NCBI GenBank assembly: GCA_965214625.1
Contig: OZ243962.1
Location: forward strand, 2,976,001-3,040,000
Length of the DNA stretch: 64,000 nt
Source: G965214625 sp965214625
GTDB lineage: Bacteria; Pseudomonadota; Gammaproteobacteria; Arenicellales; Poriferihabitantaceae
Reading direction: 5' to 3'
Shown here: positions 53,478-62,726 of the stretch, one piece after another
Position numbering within the stretch: the first letter of the stretch is position 1
Layout: each line of letters begins with the position of its first letter
Program-made: the position numbers and the translations under genes
Notes under the pieces: model-generated
What the model saw: only the letters and a program-made list of their open reading frames with translations
Told to the model about the DNA's origin: nothing
Database searches by the model: none

Positions 53478-55451
53478 TTGCAGCACGCTCACACACCGCA
53501 GCAACTTGGTGAAGTCTTGTGGACACCAAGCAGGACATTGGTCAAGGAATGTCGGATGTCGGAATTCATCGAATGGGTGGCAAAACGACATCATCACAGG
53601 ATCAGGGACTTTGATTCCCTGTATCAATGGAGTATCGAAAATCGAGGGGATTTTTGGTCCAGCTTATGGCAATACTGTGATGTCATAAACAGTCAAGCCT
53701 GGACTTCGGTACTTGACAATGCCGATGCCATGCCGGGGGCAAAGTGGTTCGGGGGCGCACGGCTCAACTATGCAGAAAACTGTCTCCGATACCGGGACAC
53801 TCGAAAGGCGATTATTTTTCGAAGTGAAGCCGGGATGACCAGGGAAGTGACCTATCAGGAACTCTATCACGAGGTGGCTCGGTGCCAGGCATTGCTGTTG
53901 TCTCTCGGCGTACGTCAGGGGGACCGGGTGGGGGGATATATGCCCAATAGCCCTGAAACCGTTGTGGCGCTACTGGCAACGGCCAGTCTCGGTGCGATCT
54001 GGTCATCCTGCTCACCGGACTTCGGGGTGAAGGGGGTGTTTGAGCGATTCGACCAGATTCAACCCAAGGTGCTGTTTGCCATTGACGGATATCGTTACAA
54101 CGGCAAGTCATTTGATATCACCGATTCGGTTGTTTCGATTGCGCAGCAGATACACAGTATTGAAAAAGTCGTGATGGTTCCGTATCTCAAGGATTCACCG
54201 GATATTTCACGTATTCCGAATGCACTGTTTTATGGGGATTTCCGCTCGCAACGCGAGCACATGGAATTTGCCCAGCTCCCATTCGATCATCCCCTCTATA
54301 TCCTTTATTCTTCGGGCACGACCGGCAAGCCGAAATGTATCGTTCACGGTGCAGGAGGGGCATTGCTACAACATCTCAAGGAACACCAGTTACACACTGA
54401 TATCAGACGCAGTGACCGGTTGTTCTACTTTACAACCTGTGGCTGGATGATGTGGAACTGGCTCGTCAGTGGTCTGGCCAGTGGCTGTACTCTGATCCTG
54501 TACGACGGGTCGCCTTTTTATCCCAGAAGAAGGAGTCTCTGGCAGGTCATTTCTGAGTTGAAGATCACCGTTTTTGGCACCAGCGCCCGATATATCGCGG
54601 CCTGTAACAAGGCACGACTCCACCCGATGGATGAGTACGACCTGTCCTCATTGAGAGCAATTCTTTCGACCGGCTCCCCGTTAGCGGCGGCGCAGTTTGA
54701 TTATGTGTATCACAAGATAAAGAAGGATGTGATGCTGTCATCTATTTCCGGTGGTACGGATATCGTTTCGTGCTTTGTGCTGGGTAATCCCCTGCGCCCG
54801 GTACGCCGCGGAGAAATACAGTGCCGGGGACTCGGTATGTCGGTCGATGTGTTTGATGACGACGGGCCGGTTCGGGGGAAAAGAGCCGAGCTGGTCTGTA
54901 CCAAGCCATTTCCGAGCATGCCGCTGGGATTTTGGGGCGAACCCGATCACAAACGGTATCAGGATGCGTATTTTTCCCGCTTTGACAACGTCTGGGCGCA
55001 GGGTGACTATGCCGAAATCACTGACAATGACGGTCTGATCATTTACGGCCGGTCCGATACGGTTTTAAACCCTGGTGGGGTACGTATCGGGACTGCGGAA
55101 ATTTATCAACAAGTCGAAAAAGTGGATGAAGTCGTGGACAGTCTGTGCATCGGGCAGATGTGGGACAATGATGTCAGAATCATCTTGTTTGTCGTGTTAC
55201 GGGAAAACAGGGAACTCGATGCCGAATTGAAAGCGAAAATCAGGGCAGTCATACAGACCAATACCACCAGGCGGCATGTTCCCAAGAAGATTGTTTCCGT
55301 CCCGGATATCCCCCGAACACTCAGTGGAAAAATTGTTGAACTGGCGGTTCGTAATATCGTGCATGGTGATGCCGTGCGCAATGTCGAGGCACTGGCCAAT
55401 CCCGAGGCACTGGCCTATTTCAAGAATATTCCGGAGATTCATGAAACATGA
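53478..55451 (+). CDS. aacS: Acetoacetate-CoA ligase (acetoacetyl-CoA synthetase)
   Basis: A 657-residue ANL-superfamily ligase. 'GARLNYAENCLR', 'SCSPDFGVKGVFERFDQIQP' and 'YILYSSGTTGKPKCIVHGAG' (P-loop) are hallmarks of acetoacetyl-CoA synthetases, and 'PRTLSGKIVELAVRNI' holds the C-terminal catalytic Lys. It activates acetoacetate for re-entry to central metabolism or polyhydroxybutyrate turnover. Only TTG codons are available as starts (53478 or 53517), since the frame has no upstream ATG. It precedes thiolase and a CoA-transferase. Confidence 0.9.
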   Translation: MQHAHTPQQLGEVLWTPSRTLVKECRMSEFIEWVAKRHHHRIRDFDSLYQWSIENRGDFWSSLWQYCDVINSQAWTSVLDNADAMPGAKWFGGARLNYAENCLRYRDTRKAIIFRSEAGMTREVTYQELYHEVARCQALLLSLGVRQGDRVGGYMPNSPETVVALLATASLGAIWSSCSPDFGVKGVFERFDQIQPKVLFAIDGYRYNGKSFDITDSVVSIAQQIHSIEKVVMVPYLKDSPDISRIPNALFYGDFRSQREHMEFAQLPFDHPLYILYSSGTTGKPKCIVHGAGGALLQHLKEHQLHTDIRRSDRLFYFTTCGWMMWNWLVSGLASGCTLILYDGSPFYPRRRSLWQVISELKITVFGTSARYIAACNKARLHPMDEYDLSSLRAILSTGSPLAAAQFDYVYHKIKKDVMLSSISGGTDIVSCFVLGNPLRPVRRGEIQCRGLGMSVDVFDDDGPVRGKRAELVCTKPFPSMPLGFWGEPDHKRYQDAYFSRFDNVWAQGDYAEITDNDGLIIYGRSDTVLNPGGVRIGTAEIYQQVEKVDEVVDSLCIGQMWDNDVRIILFVVLRENRELDAELKAKIRAVIQTNTTRRHVPKKIVSVPDIPRTLSGKIVELAVRNIVHGDAVRNVEALANPEALAYFKNIPEIHET

Positions 55452-55525
55452 ATTAAAAAACACACCTCGGGTGGCCGAAGACACGTTGCCTGCCTGAAGT
55501 AGCACACTGAAACGAGAACATTTGG

Positions 55526-56710
55526 ATGAAGAAAAAAGAAATTGTGGTTGTGAGCGGTGTTCGCACCGCCGTCGGGGATTTTGGCGGAAGCCTGCAGCAT
55601 CATTCTCCAGCGGAACTCGGTAGTATCGTGGTCGGTGAAGCGGTGAAACGTGCCGGTATTCCGGCACAGGCCATCGGACACTGTGTCCTTGGCAATGTCA
55701 TTCATACCGAAGCCCGGGATATGTATATTGCGCGGGTGGCGGCGATCGAGGGCGGATTATCGCATCATACCCCCGCTGTGACCGTCAACCGGTTGTGTGG
55801 CAGTGGATTGCAGGCGATCATCACCGCCGCCCAGCAGATCGAATTGGGGATGTGCGACAGCGCGGTTGCCGGAGGTGTCGAGGTGATGAGTCGAGGTGCG
55901 TACATGGCAACCGGTGCGCGATTCGGCAACCGACTGGGTAATGGCAAACTGGTTGATATGATGCTTGCGGCACTCAATTGTCCAATTGAAAAATACCACA
56001 TGGGCGTAACTGCGGAAAATATCGCCGAGAAATGGGGTATCAGTCGAGCAGAACAGGATGCGTTTGCATTGAGAAGCCACCAACGTGCCCAAAAAGCCAT
56101 CGAAGCGGGACGGTTTAAAAAACAGATCATACCGGTAGAGATAAAATCGAAAAAAGGGATCTCCTGGTTTGAACAGGATGAGCATGTCAGGTTTGACACT
56201 GACCTGGCGGATTTGAGCCGTCTTCGTGCGGTTTTCAAGGACAACGGCACGGTGACACCGGGCAATGCATCGGGTATCAATGATGGTGCCGGTGCCGTGG
56301 TCTTGATGGACCAGGGCAAGGCTGAGCAGGACGGTGTTCGGCCTCGTGCGAAACTGATCAAGTATGCTTTTGCCGGTGTGGAACCCAAATATATGGGGAT
56401 CGGACCGGTTCCGGCTGTTCGAAATTTGCTGGAAAATACCGATTTGTCGATCAAGGATATTGATGTCTGGGAAGTGAATGAGGCGTTTGCTGCCCAGGCG
56501 ATTGCGGTGGCGAGAGACCTGGATATTCCAGAAGATCGGTTGAATCCCAACGGCAGCGGTATTTCGATCGGCCACCCGGTCGGCGCGACGGGAGCGATCA
56601 TTACTGAAAAGGCGCTGTCGGAACTGGAAGACAAACAAGGTCAATATGCCGTTGTCACCATGTGTATCGGTGGTGGTCAGGGTATTGCCGCCTTGTTTGA
56701 AAGAGCGTGA
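55526..56710 (+). CDS. Acetyl-CoA C-acetyltransferase (thiolase)
   Basis: A 394-residue thiolase with nucleophilic Cys in 'VNRLCGSGLQAI', 'NEAFAAQA', 'NPNGSGISIGHPVGATGA' (His) and the second Cys in 'CIGGGQGIAALFE'. It cleaves acetoacetyl-CoA made by the upstream ligase to two acetyl-CoA, or runs in reverse for PHB synthesis. Substrate length is uncertain (AtoB/PhaA/BktB types are alike). Confidence 0.93.
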   Translation: MKKKEIVVVSGVRTAVGDFGGSLQHHSPAELGSIVVGEAVKRAGIPAQAIGHCVLGNVIHTEARDMYIARVAAIEGGLSHHTPAVTVNRLCGSGLQAIITAAQQIELGMCDSAVAGGVEVMSRGAYMATGARFGNRLGNGKLVDMMLAALNCPIEKYHMGVTAENIAEKWGISRAEQDAFALRSHQRAQKAIEAGRFKKQIIPVEIKSKKGISWFEQDEHVRFDTDLADLSRLRAVFKDNGTVTPGNASGINDGAGAVVLMDQGKAEQDGVRPRAKLIKYAFAGVEPKYMGIGPVPAVRNLLENTDLSIKDIDVWEVNEAFAAQAIAVARDLDIPEDRLNPNGSGISIGHPVGATGAIITEKALSELEDKQGQYAVVTMCIGGGQGIAALFERA

Positions 56711-56711
56711 G

Positions 56712-57935
56712 ATGACCTCACCGTTAACGGGCATTCGGGTGATTGACCTCACTCGAATTCTCGCAGGGCCCTGGTGCACACAAATCCTGGGTGATCTGGG
56801 TGCGGATGTCATCAAAATAGAACATCCGGTCAGCGGTGATGATACCCGACAATGGGGACCACCCTGGTTAAAGGACCAGCACGGGAAGGAGACGGACGAG
56901 TCCGCTTACTATCTGAGCGCGAACCGGAATAAATCGTCTGTCACGCTCAATCTGAAGTCCGAAAAGGGGAGGGAGCTGTTAAAGCGCCTGGTATCCAAGG
57001 CGGATATTTTTATCGAGAACTTCAAGGTGGGTGGACTCGCCGGGATGGGGCTTGGCTATGAGACGCTCAGTGAAGTCAACCCGGGGCTTATCTACCTGTC
57101 GATCACCGGTTTTGGTCAAACCGGGCCGATGGCCAGCCAACCCGGTTATGACTATTTGATCCAGGGTCTGGGTGGGTTGATGAGCATTACCGGGCAACCG
57201 GACGGTAGCCCGGGTGCCGGTTCCCAACGGGTGGGGGTTGCCATATCAGATTTGACGACGGGCATGTATGCGACGATCGGAATTCTCGGTGCCCTGCATT
57301 ACCGGCATCGCACCGGAGAGGGGCAGTATATCGATCTGGCACTGCTTGATACCCAGGTGGGCTGGCTGGCGAATCAGGCGATGAACTATTTTGTCGGGGA
57401 AACCGTTCCCGTCCGGACCGGTAACTGGCATCCCAATCTGGCGCCCTACCAGGTCTTTAAAAGTGCGGATGGGGAAATTATCATTGCCGTTGGGAATGAC
57501 CGGCAGTTTGTCAATCTCTGTGTTTTTATCGGGAAACCGGAATTGTCGGAACATCCGAAATACAAGACCAATCCGGACCGAAATCAAAATAGGGAAAGCC
57601 TGGTAACCATACTCTCGGCAATTATCGAAACAAAATCCAGCGCTTACTGGCTGGAAGAACTACCGCGAAGCGGTGTCCCCTGTTCCGCTATCAATACCAT
57701 TGAGAAGGCATTCCAGGATCCACAGGTGTTGGCAAGGGAAATGAAAATCGAGCTGGAGCATCCGCTTTCCGGAAGGGTTCCCGGTGTTGCCAATCCGCTG
57801 AAGTTGTCTAAAACGCCAGCGTCTTATCGTAAAGCGCCACCGTTACACGGGGAAGACACGGAAGCGGTTTTATCCCGGTTGCTCAAAATACCTGCCGCAG
57901 AGATGGCACAACTAAAAGGAGAGGGGATTATCTAG
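56712..57935 (+). CDS. CaiB/BaiF family III CoA-transferase
   Basis: 407 residues from ATG at 56712, one base after the thiolase stop (a longer frame from 56646 overlaps it). 'GIRVIDLTRILAGPWCTQIL', 'DVIKIEHPVSGDDTRQWGPP' and the catalytic Asp in 'VAISDLTTGMYA' identify a family III CoA-transferase. It moves CoA between organic acids. It is probably translated together with the thiolase. Acceptors are unknown. Confidence 0.9.
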   Translation: MTSPLTGIRVIDLTRILAGPWCTQILGDLGADVIKIEHPVSGDDTRQWGPPWLKDQHGKETDESAYYLSANRNKSSVTLNLKSEKGRELLKRLVSKADIFIENFKVGGLAGMGLGYETLSEVNPGLIYLSITGFGQTGPMASQPGYDYLIQGLGGLMSITGQPDGSPGAGSQRVGVAISDLTTGMYATIGILGALHYRHRTGEGQYIDLALLDTQVGWLANQAMNYFVGETVPVRTGNWHPNLAPYQVFKSADGEIIIAVGNDRQFVNLCVFIGKPELSEHPKYKTNPDRNQNRESLVTILSAIIETKSSAYWLEELPRSGVPCSAINTIEKAFQDPQVLAREMKIELEHPLSGRVPGVANPLKLSKTPASYRKAPPLHGEDTEAVLSRLLKIPAAEMAQLKGEGII

Positions 57936-58294
57936 CATCAGGCAGACCTCGGTCTTTGTTCAATGCCGGTTGCCCTCGGTTTTGCATGATGAAAATGTTG
58001 AATGACTTGCGTTTCAATACGGGGGCTTTGATACGTTCGAGTCGGTGAAAAAGCGTAAGGTATCGACTTTGGGCGACGAAATAGATGTCCAACCGGATGA
58101 TCACTGGGACCCGGGCACTGCATGTGGGGTGGTCCAGATCATTCGACCTGGTATCGACTCAGGATGACAAGGCAGTTGTGCAAGGACAGACTGTATTGAA
58201 AAAGAGGTGATCGGCTCCATCTGGATAGAATGAACCGTATCAGATGAAAACCGTATTTTCATCCTCTCCAAACACCATCGTACTGTGAAACATC
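57936..58294. other. Intergenic stretch before sppA
   Basis: About 360 nt without a supported gene or clear hairpin. Confidence 0.35.
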
Positions 58295-59293
58295 ATGTTA
58301 TTTAAAAAAAATCGTGTCCCGGGTGAGTCAACCCGTGGCCGAGTCGGGCATCCTGACAGGACTGCAGAGTCCAGCAGTTATCTGAATGCGGAAAATATGC
58401 GGATTTTGTCCTTGTTGGCAAACGACTATATCCGGGAAAAAAAGATCAGACGACGATGGGGGCTGTTTTTCAAGTTATTAATCGTCTCTTACATTGGCAT
58501 CATGACCTTTTATTACTTTGATGCCGGATTGGGAACGGTTTCTGACCGACATACGTCGCTGGTTGAGTTGAGTGGTGTGATTGGGCCGGATGCGACAACA
58601 GCGAGTCAAATTAATCGCAGCTTGCAAAAAGCATTTGCTGCGGATTCCTCAGTAGGTGTGATACTGGATATTAACAGCCCAGGCGGTTCGCCCGTCCAGG
58701 CAGCCCAGATCAACGAGGAAATTATCCGCCTCAAAACACTTTATCCCACCAAACCGTTTTATGTGACGATATCGGATGTATGCACTTCCGGAGGATATTA
58801 TATTGCTGCAGCTGCCGATCAAATATTTGCACACCCATCCAGCATCGTGGGTTCTATTGGCGTTCAGATGAATGGTTTTGGTTTTGTTGAGACACTTAAA
58901 AAATTAGGAATTGAACGAAGATTGCTGGTCGCAGGGAAAAATAAAGGCATTCTAGACCCGTTCTCACCGCGGGATGTTACCCAGGAAAGACATGCCCAGA
59001 AAATGCTCGACGAAGTTCATCGGCATTTTATCACTGCGGTTAAAATGGGGAGAGGTGAACGGCTGCTGAAAGACGATATCGTGTTCAGTGGCCTATTTTG
59101 GAGTGGTCAGCGTGCAAAGGAAATGGGACTGATAGACGGCTTTGGGTCTATTGAATCGGTTGCGCGTGAAGTCATTGGTACAGAACGATTGATCGATTAT
59201 ACCCTCGAACCGACACTGTTTGAGCGATTTGCTGAAGAAGTGGGCGTTACCTTTGGGACTGTATTGTTCAATCAGTTCTTGCGATTTTTTTGA
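58295..59293 (+). CDS. sppA: Signal peptide peptidase SppA (S49)
   Basis: A 332-residue S49 peptidase with one N-terminal membrane helix (about 56-75, 'FKLLIVSYIGIMTFYYF'). The oxyanion region 'DINSPGGSPVQAAQINEEI', nucleophile Ser in 'DVCTSGGYYIAAAADQI' and general-base Lys in 'AGKNKGILDPF' are present. It degrades signal peptides left in the membrane. Single-domain form, like the short SppA of many gammaproteobacteria. It ends at a strong hairpin. Confidence 0.93.
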   Translation: MLFKKNRVPGESTRGRVGHPDRTAESSSYLNAENMRILSLLANDYIREKKIRRRWGLFFKLLIVSYIGIMTFYYFDAGLGTVSDRHTSLVELSGVIGPDATTASQINRSLQKAFAADSSVGVILDINSPGGSPVQAAQINEEIIRLKTLYPTKPFYVTISDVCTSGGYYIAAAADQIFAHPSSIVGSIGVQMNGFGFVETLKKLGIERRLLVAGKNKGILDPFSPRDVTQERHAQKMLDEVHRHFITAVKMGRGERLLKDDIVFSGLFWSGQRAKEMGLIDGFGSIESVAREVIGTERLIDYTLEPTLFERFAEEVGVTFGTVLFNQFLRFF

Positions 59294-59315
59294 ATGAGAA
59301 TGACACAGATTAGTT

Positions 59316-59353
59316 GACAAAGCGGCTAAAAGAACGCTTTTAACCGCTTTGTC
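59316..59353. terminator. Strong hairpin between convergent genes
   Basis: GACAAAGCGG (59316-59325) pairs perfectly with CCGCTTTGTC (59344-59353), with an inner TAAAAG/CTTTTA stem. It lies between sppA and the convergent gene and probably ends both, although a long T-run is missing. Confidence 0.6.
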
Positions 59354-59386
59354 GCGGCCACCCCCGCCGCCATTGCAATGCTCAAG

Positions 59387-60018
59387 TTAATCCCAGGCGC
59401 AATCAGGAGTGTAGCAATGCGGGGTGGTTCTCCAAGAGGTACCGTAGGGATGAGCATTGCGCTGGCCGATATAGGCCGTGTTGTCGTCATCAACGACAGT
59501 AACACTGCAAGCACCGATTGCATCTGAGGCATCTGAACTTCCCGGCGGAGCGACCAGAAGCTCCCCCGACCCGTTGCCGTCTTTTGCATAATTTCCTCTG
59601 CCATACACATAACCGGTAATCGTTCGAGAAGTATTGGCATCGACTTGATATCTGCGCAATCCTGCGCCGCCTGCTTTAGTCTCAGAGTACATAAGTCTCG
59701 GCAAATTCGGGTCAGAAAAGACGAGCCATTGGCCGCCCGTTGTAGCGTTAATCGTAATAATGACTGCTTCAACTCGTCGCGGGCTAGGCGCTTGAGCGTC
59801 TGAAAAACTGTTCCCAGACATCAATGCTAAGTCCCGGTACTCACAGTACGGCCTGCCTAGATTGTCCTCTGCATGTTTACAACCAGAAAACGTTGCCTGC
59901 GCCACCAGCCCGCCTTCCTTGACGGAAGATGGACATTCAAGCGTTACTGTGTCCGCCTGTGCAATGAGGGGGGGGGGGTAAGGATCAAAAACAAAACACC
60001 GAGAATCGCTCTTTTCAT
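59387..60018 (-). CDS. Secreted Cys-rich protein with frameshifting 11-G tract (candidate phase-variable gene)
   Basis: The start ATG at 60018 is preceded by a near-perfect ribosome site AGGAGGTGAA (60022-60031). It begins 'MKRAILGVLFLIL', a good signal peptide. Codons 14-17 are an uninterrupted run of G on the plus strand (59968-59978, 11 bases). As written, translation stops after eight more codons (LHRRTQ then TAA). With one more G (or two fewer) the frame continues 'LIAQADTVTLECPSSVKEGG' into a 172-residue frame at 59905, giving about 210 residues. The mature part looks beta-rich with seven or so cysteines ('SGCKHAEDNL', 'YCEY', 'GACSV', 'HCYTPDC') and no family that I recognise. Slippage in a homopolymer within a signal peptide is the usual arrangement of on/off surface genes; an assembly error is the alternative. 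Confidence 0.7.
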
Positions 60019-60169
60019 CAGTTCACCTCCTAATAAAAGCGTGGTTTGTGTCTTCATTATAGGCCAATGCGGTCACAAAAACATGGTTTTTGATACGTCA
60101 TCTGATGCCTGCCCCAAGAGTTAATGGGTTTGTATGTGCTATTCATATTGGCACTTAATGCGCTCACTC

Positions 60170-60475
60170 TCAGCCGGATGTGCGCAAGTCTCCGCCCGCA
60201 TCCAGGGTCGGCAGCCGAGCGATCGCCAGTCCGCTTTTGCGCTCCGCAAGCCGCAGTTCATAAAGTTTCTGAAGATTCAGCCAGAACTCCCCCGACGTGC
60301 CAAAAAAACGCCCCAGGCGCAATGCCGTATCGCCGGTGATCGACCGCCGGCCGTTGAGTATCTCGGTAATGCGGTTGACCGGCACCTCAATGCAACGCGC
60401 CAGCTCTGCCGCACTCATGCTGAGCGTCTCAAGATTCTCACGCAGGGTCTCACCCGGGTGTATAGGGTCACGCAT
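60170..60475 (-). CDS. higA: HigA-type antitoxin
   Basis: A 101-residue XRE antitoxin: 'IHPGETLRENLETLSMSAAE', 'LNGRRSITGDTALRLGRFFG' and 'FWLNLQKLYELRLAE' are the signature of the HigA/VapI family. It binds HigB and the operon's operator. It follows higB by 17 nt. Confidence 0.92.
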   Translation of the reverse strand: MRDPIHPGETLRENLETLSMSAAELARCIEVPVNRITEILNGRRSITGDTALRLGRFFGTSGEFWLNLQKLYELRLAERKSGLAIARLPTLDAGGDLRTSG

Positions 60476-60492
60476 GACTTACCTCCTCACAA

Positions 60493-60774
60493 TTAATGGT
60501 AGTCCACGATCTCTACTTCCGTCGGGCCGGGACTCCCCTCAGGCCACTTGAAGCAGATTCGCCATTGATCATTGATGCGGATGCTCCACTGCCTTTTGCA
60601 TCGGCCCTTGAGCGACTTCAGACGATTGCCGGGCATCGCCAGGTCACCCGGACTGGTCGCTGCATCAAGCTGGTCGAGCTTTCGCGAGGCGGTACGGGCA
60701 ACCCCCGAGAAGGTGGCGACCCAGCGACCCTCGTAGAACGCTTTGGTTTGCTTGTCCGAAAAACCGATGATCAC
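60493..60774 (-). CDS. higB: HigB-type mRNA interferase toxin
   Basis: A 93-residue RelE-superfamily toxin with 'IGFSDKQTKAFYEGR', 'KLDQLDAATSPGDL', 'PGNRLKSLKGRCKRQWSIRI' and 'QWRICFKW', the HigB/'plasmid maintenance killer' pattern. It cleaves ribosome-bound mRNA. The toxin-first order is the hallmark of higBA. Confidence 0.92.
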   Translation of the reverse strand: MIIGFSDKQTKAFYEGRWVATFSGVARTASRKLDQLDAATSPGDLAMPGNRLKSLKGRCKRQWSIRINDQWRICFKWPEGSPGPTEVEIVDYH

Positions 60775-60791
60775 AACGCTTTCGTTCCCGA

Positions 60792-60810
60792 TGTAACCGC
60801 ATCGGTTTCA
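60792..60810. promoter_or_regulatory. Candidate HigA operator
   Basis: TG-t-AACCG-CAT-CGGTT-t-CA forms a near-perfect palindrome 18 nt upstream of the higB start, where HigA proteins usually bind for autoregulation. Confidence 0.45.
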
Positions 60811-61237
60811 TACTAGCGAAAACAGCCGCATTACGTTAAGTATAATGATTTTGGCTCCATCGACAACCAGTTGCTTTCACCTTATTCAAGGTATAGGATG
60901 GAGTTTCTATCGCTTGCCAGAGCTTATCTGGCAAAACCTTTTCTGGCCGGGCCGGGTGCACGCTCCTTCAAGGGAGTACGGTCAGCAGGCAGTTCGCTTT
61001 CTGGCACCCCGCCCTCGTTATTCCTGAAGGAGACGCGGGTGAGGCGGAGTGACGACCCCAAGTCGTCGGACGAGCGGTCCTTAAACGCGACGCGTCGTGT
61101 GTTGGCACCTTATGCGGCGCGGGAGCTTCGGTGCCACAGCGTGCACGGCACCTACGTGAAACTTGTCCTGTCGGGGATTTTGCCCCTGACAGGGCGAACC
61201 TCCGACAGTTTTTTAACTGTATCGTGGAGGAAAAATC
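60811..61237 (+). other. GC-rich structured leader of small membrane protein gene
   Basis: No gene is supported, but the stretch 60930-61200 is GC-rich and full of short inverted repeats: GGCACC/GGTGCC around 61110, CACG...CGTG, and CCTGTCGGGG...CCCCTGACAGG at 61167-61193 with a 6-nt loop. A GGAGG ribosome site follows for the next gene. It may be a regulatory leader or a separate non-coding RNA. Confidence 0.4.
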
Positions 61238-61567
61238 ATGAACAGTCTTGTGCAGCAACCGGAGCGTGGAAACCGCTCCGAAAACGGGTTGACGGCGGAA
61301 CAGACGCTGGAGGTATGGGTAATGATTGGCGGGAAGGTCGAAAAAAGCGAAAACCGGGTGGTGGCCGCGATTGCCGATCTGAAAGCCGACATGAATGGCA
61401 TGAAAGCGGATATCTCGACCCTCAACCGGGACCTGAACGATGTCAGGATCGACGTGGCTGGGATCAAGAACCGAATGCTGTATTACGCGCTTCTGATCCT
61501 GGTCGTCCTCCTGCTCGCGCCAGATGGCCTGCAGGGGATACTCGAGTTATTTCTGACCAAAAGCTAG
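61238..61567 (+). CDS. Small coiled-coil tail-anchored membrane protein
   Basis: A 109-residue protein with a GGAGG ribosome site. Residues about 20-75 form a coiled coil with heptad pattern ('VVAAIADLKADMNGMKADIS', 'LNRDLNDVRIDVAGIKNRM'), followed by one membrane helix ('YYALLILVVLLLAPDGLQGI') near the C-terminus. Such proteins occur near phage and mobile elements and in mitochondria-like DUF1640 families, but no firm family is assigned. Confidence 0.6.
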   Translation: MNSLVQQPERGNRSENGLTAEQTLEVWVMIGGKVEKSENRVVAAIADLKADMNGMKADISTLNRDLNDVRIDVAGIKNRMLYYALLILVVLLLAPDGLQGILELFLTKS

Positions 61568-61975
61568 TCCATTCGTTCCAACCCACCTGGATCGCCCCTC
61601 TTCTGAAGGGTTTTCTTTTCAATGGTTTTTGTTACTCCTGTTTAAAACCGAGCCCAGCATCAGCAATCCTGAAACGGTTAGGTTTACATTTCAAATTATG
61701 ATGATCTCAAAGAAAGATCGGTTTTGGTCCATTCATGATAGATAGCATTGTCTATGTGCAGTTGGGACAATACAACATATTTACTCCATAATTTACTCCA
61801 CAATCAATATTCCAGGTGGAATTTTTTCCAAGTGGAATTTAAAGGGACAGACTGACAGGGAAAATATTCCCGATTTTGGATCCGAGAAAAAATAATTTTC
61901 TACCGTGTCCACCTCGAGACGGGCGGGTCGGGGCAGACCGGGCATTCTGCAGAGCGATATCCGGACGGCGGCGGA
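61568..61975. other. AT-rich intergenic stretch
   Basis: About 400 nt without a supported gene. CCCCTCTTCTGAAGGGTTTT at 61596 is a weak terminator candidate after the small membrane protein. Confidence 0.3.
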
Positions 61976-62140
61976 GAAAATTTATCTTTACAAGATTTCT
62001 GTACCGTTCCAGTATTGCTAAAATCGTCAACCCGCCCGAATTCCTTGTTAGGAAACCTCACATCAAATTCCGCATTATGCGTTATCAATTCGGCCTTCTG
62101 GATAAAATCAAACAGCTCAAACCACAGGCCGAAGCCAACC
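61976..62140 (-). pseudogene. dnaQ-like 3'-5' exonuclease fragment
   Basis: The minus strand encodes 'FDFIQKAELITHNAEFDVRF' followed by 'NKEFGRVDDFSNTGTV'. This matches the ExoII region of DNA polymerase III epsilon (compare 'AELVIHNAAFDIGF' in E. coli DnaQ). No ExoI ('DTETTG') or ExoIII segment is present; both ends run into unrelated sequence or stops. It is a truncated relic of about 50 codons. Confidence 0.6.
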
Positions 62141-62726
62141 TCACAAGCTCACAAACTGTTTAAACCGAAAAATGAGCAAACAACCGTCAATCCAGACGAT
62201 TGGAGGGAGAAAATAGTCCACGGAAGCTAAGATGGTTTCACAATCAAATCCATTTTCAAATCAGCTTTTCAATCTGCCCAGTGCGGTGGCAATAATCCTG
62301 CCAGTTCCAATTTCATGAAACACACCACCACCAAAAAGGACTAAGTCAATCATGGGGGATGGGGTCGATACAAATGGCTGATAAAGCGGAAGAAGGTAGG
62401 CAGGCTGTTTTTGAAGATCGATTTCCGTCATGCCGTACCTTCCTGTTCGGTCTGCGGGACGATTCATTCGCGAAGCCTGCAGGCCATGCGATGGATACGG
62501 ATTTCAAGGCATCGATCACTATCGGCACTGGGGGGGAATAGTTCCGGAGTGGTTGTGAGCGCCGTGTGACGGTTTATTCTTGATGCCCCTTTGTGGGCAT
62601 CGAAGTATATAATTCCAAAATAATATCCATTTATTCATCCAGATCGACTGATTTGTTTTGTATCCGCTGACGGTTGGGTCAGGCGTTTCATCTCTTTCAA
62701 TACCGAGTGGATAAAATGAGTCCTGA
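62141..62726. other. Intergenic stretch before argE
   Basis: About 590 nt. A minus frame (62261-62467) has plausible codons but no recognised similarity. A run of seven Gs occurs at 62530. Confidence 0.3.

Noticed and set aside
55757..56815. Long antisense frames over the thiolase
   Set aside because: The thiolase active-site motifs on the plus strand explain this region.
60871..61701. 276-codon plus frame spanning the structured leader and the small membrane protein
   Set aside because: Composition is unlike a protein, it lacks motifs, and it overlaps in another frame a gene with its own GGAGG site.
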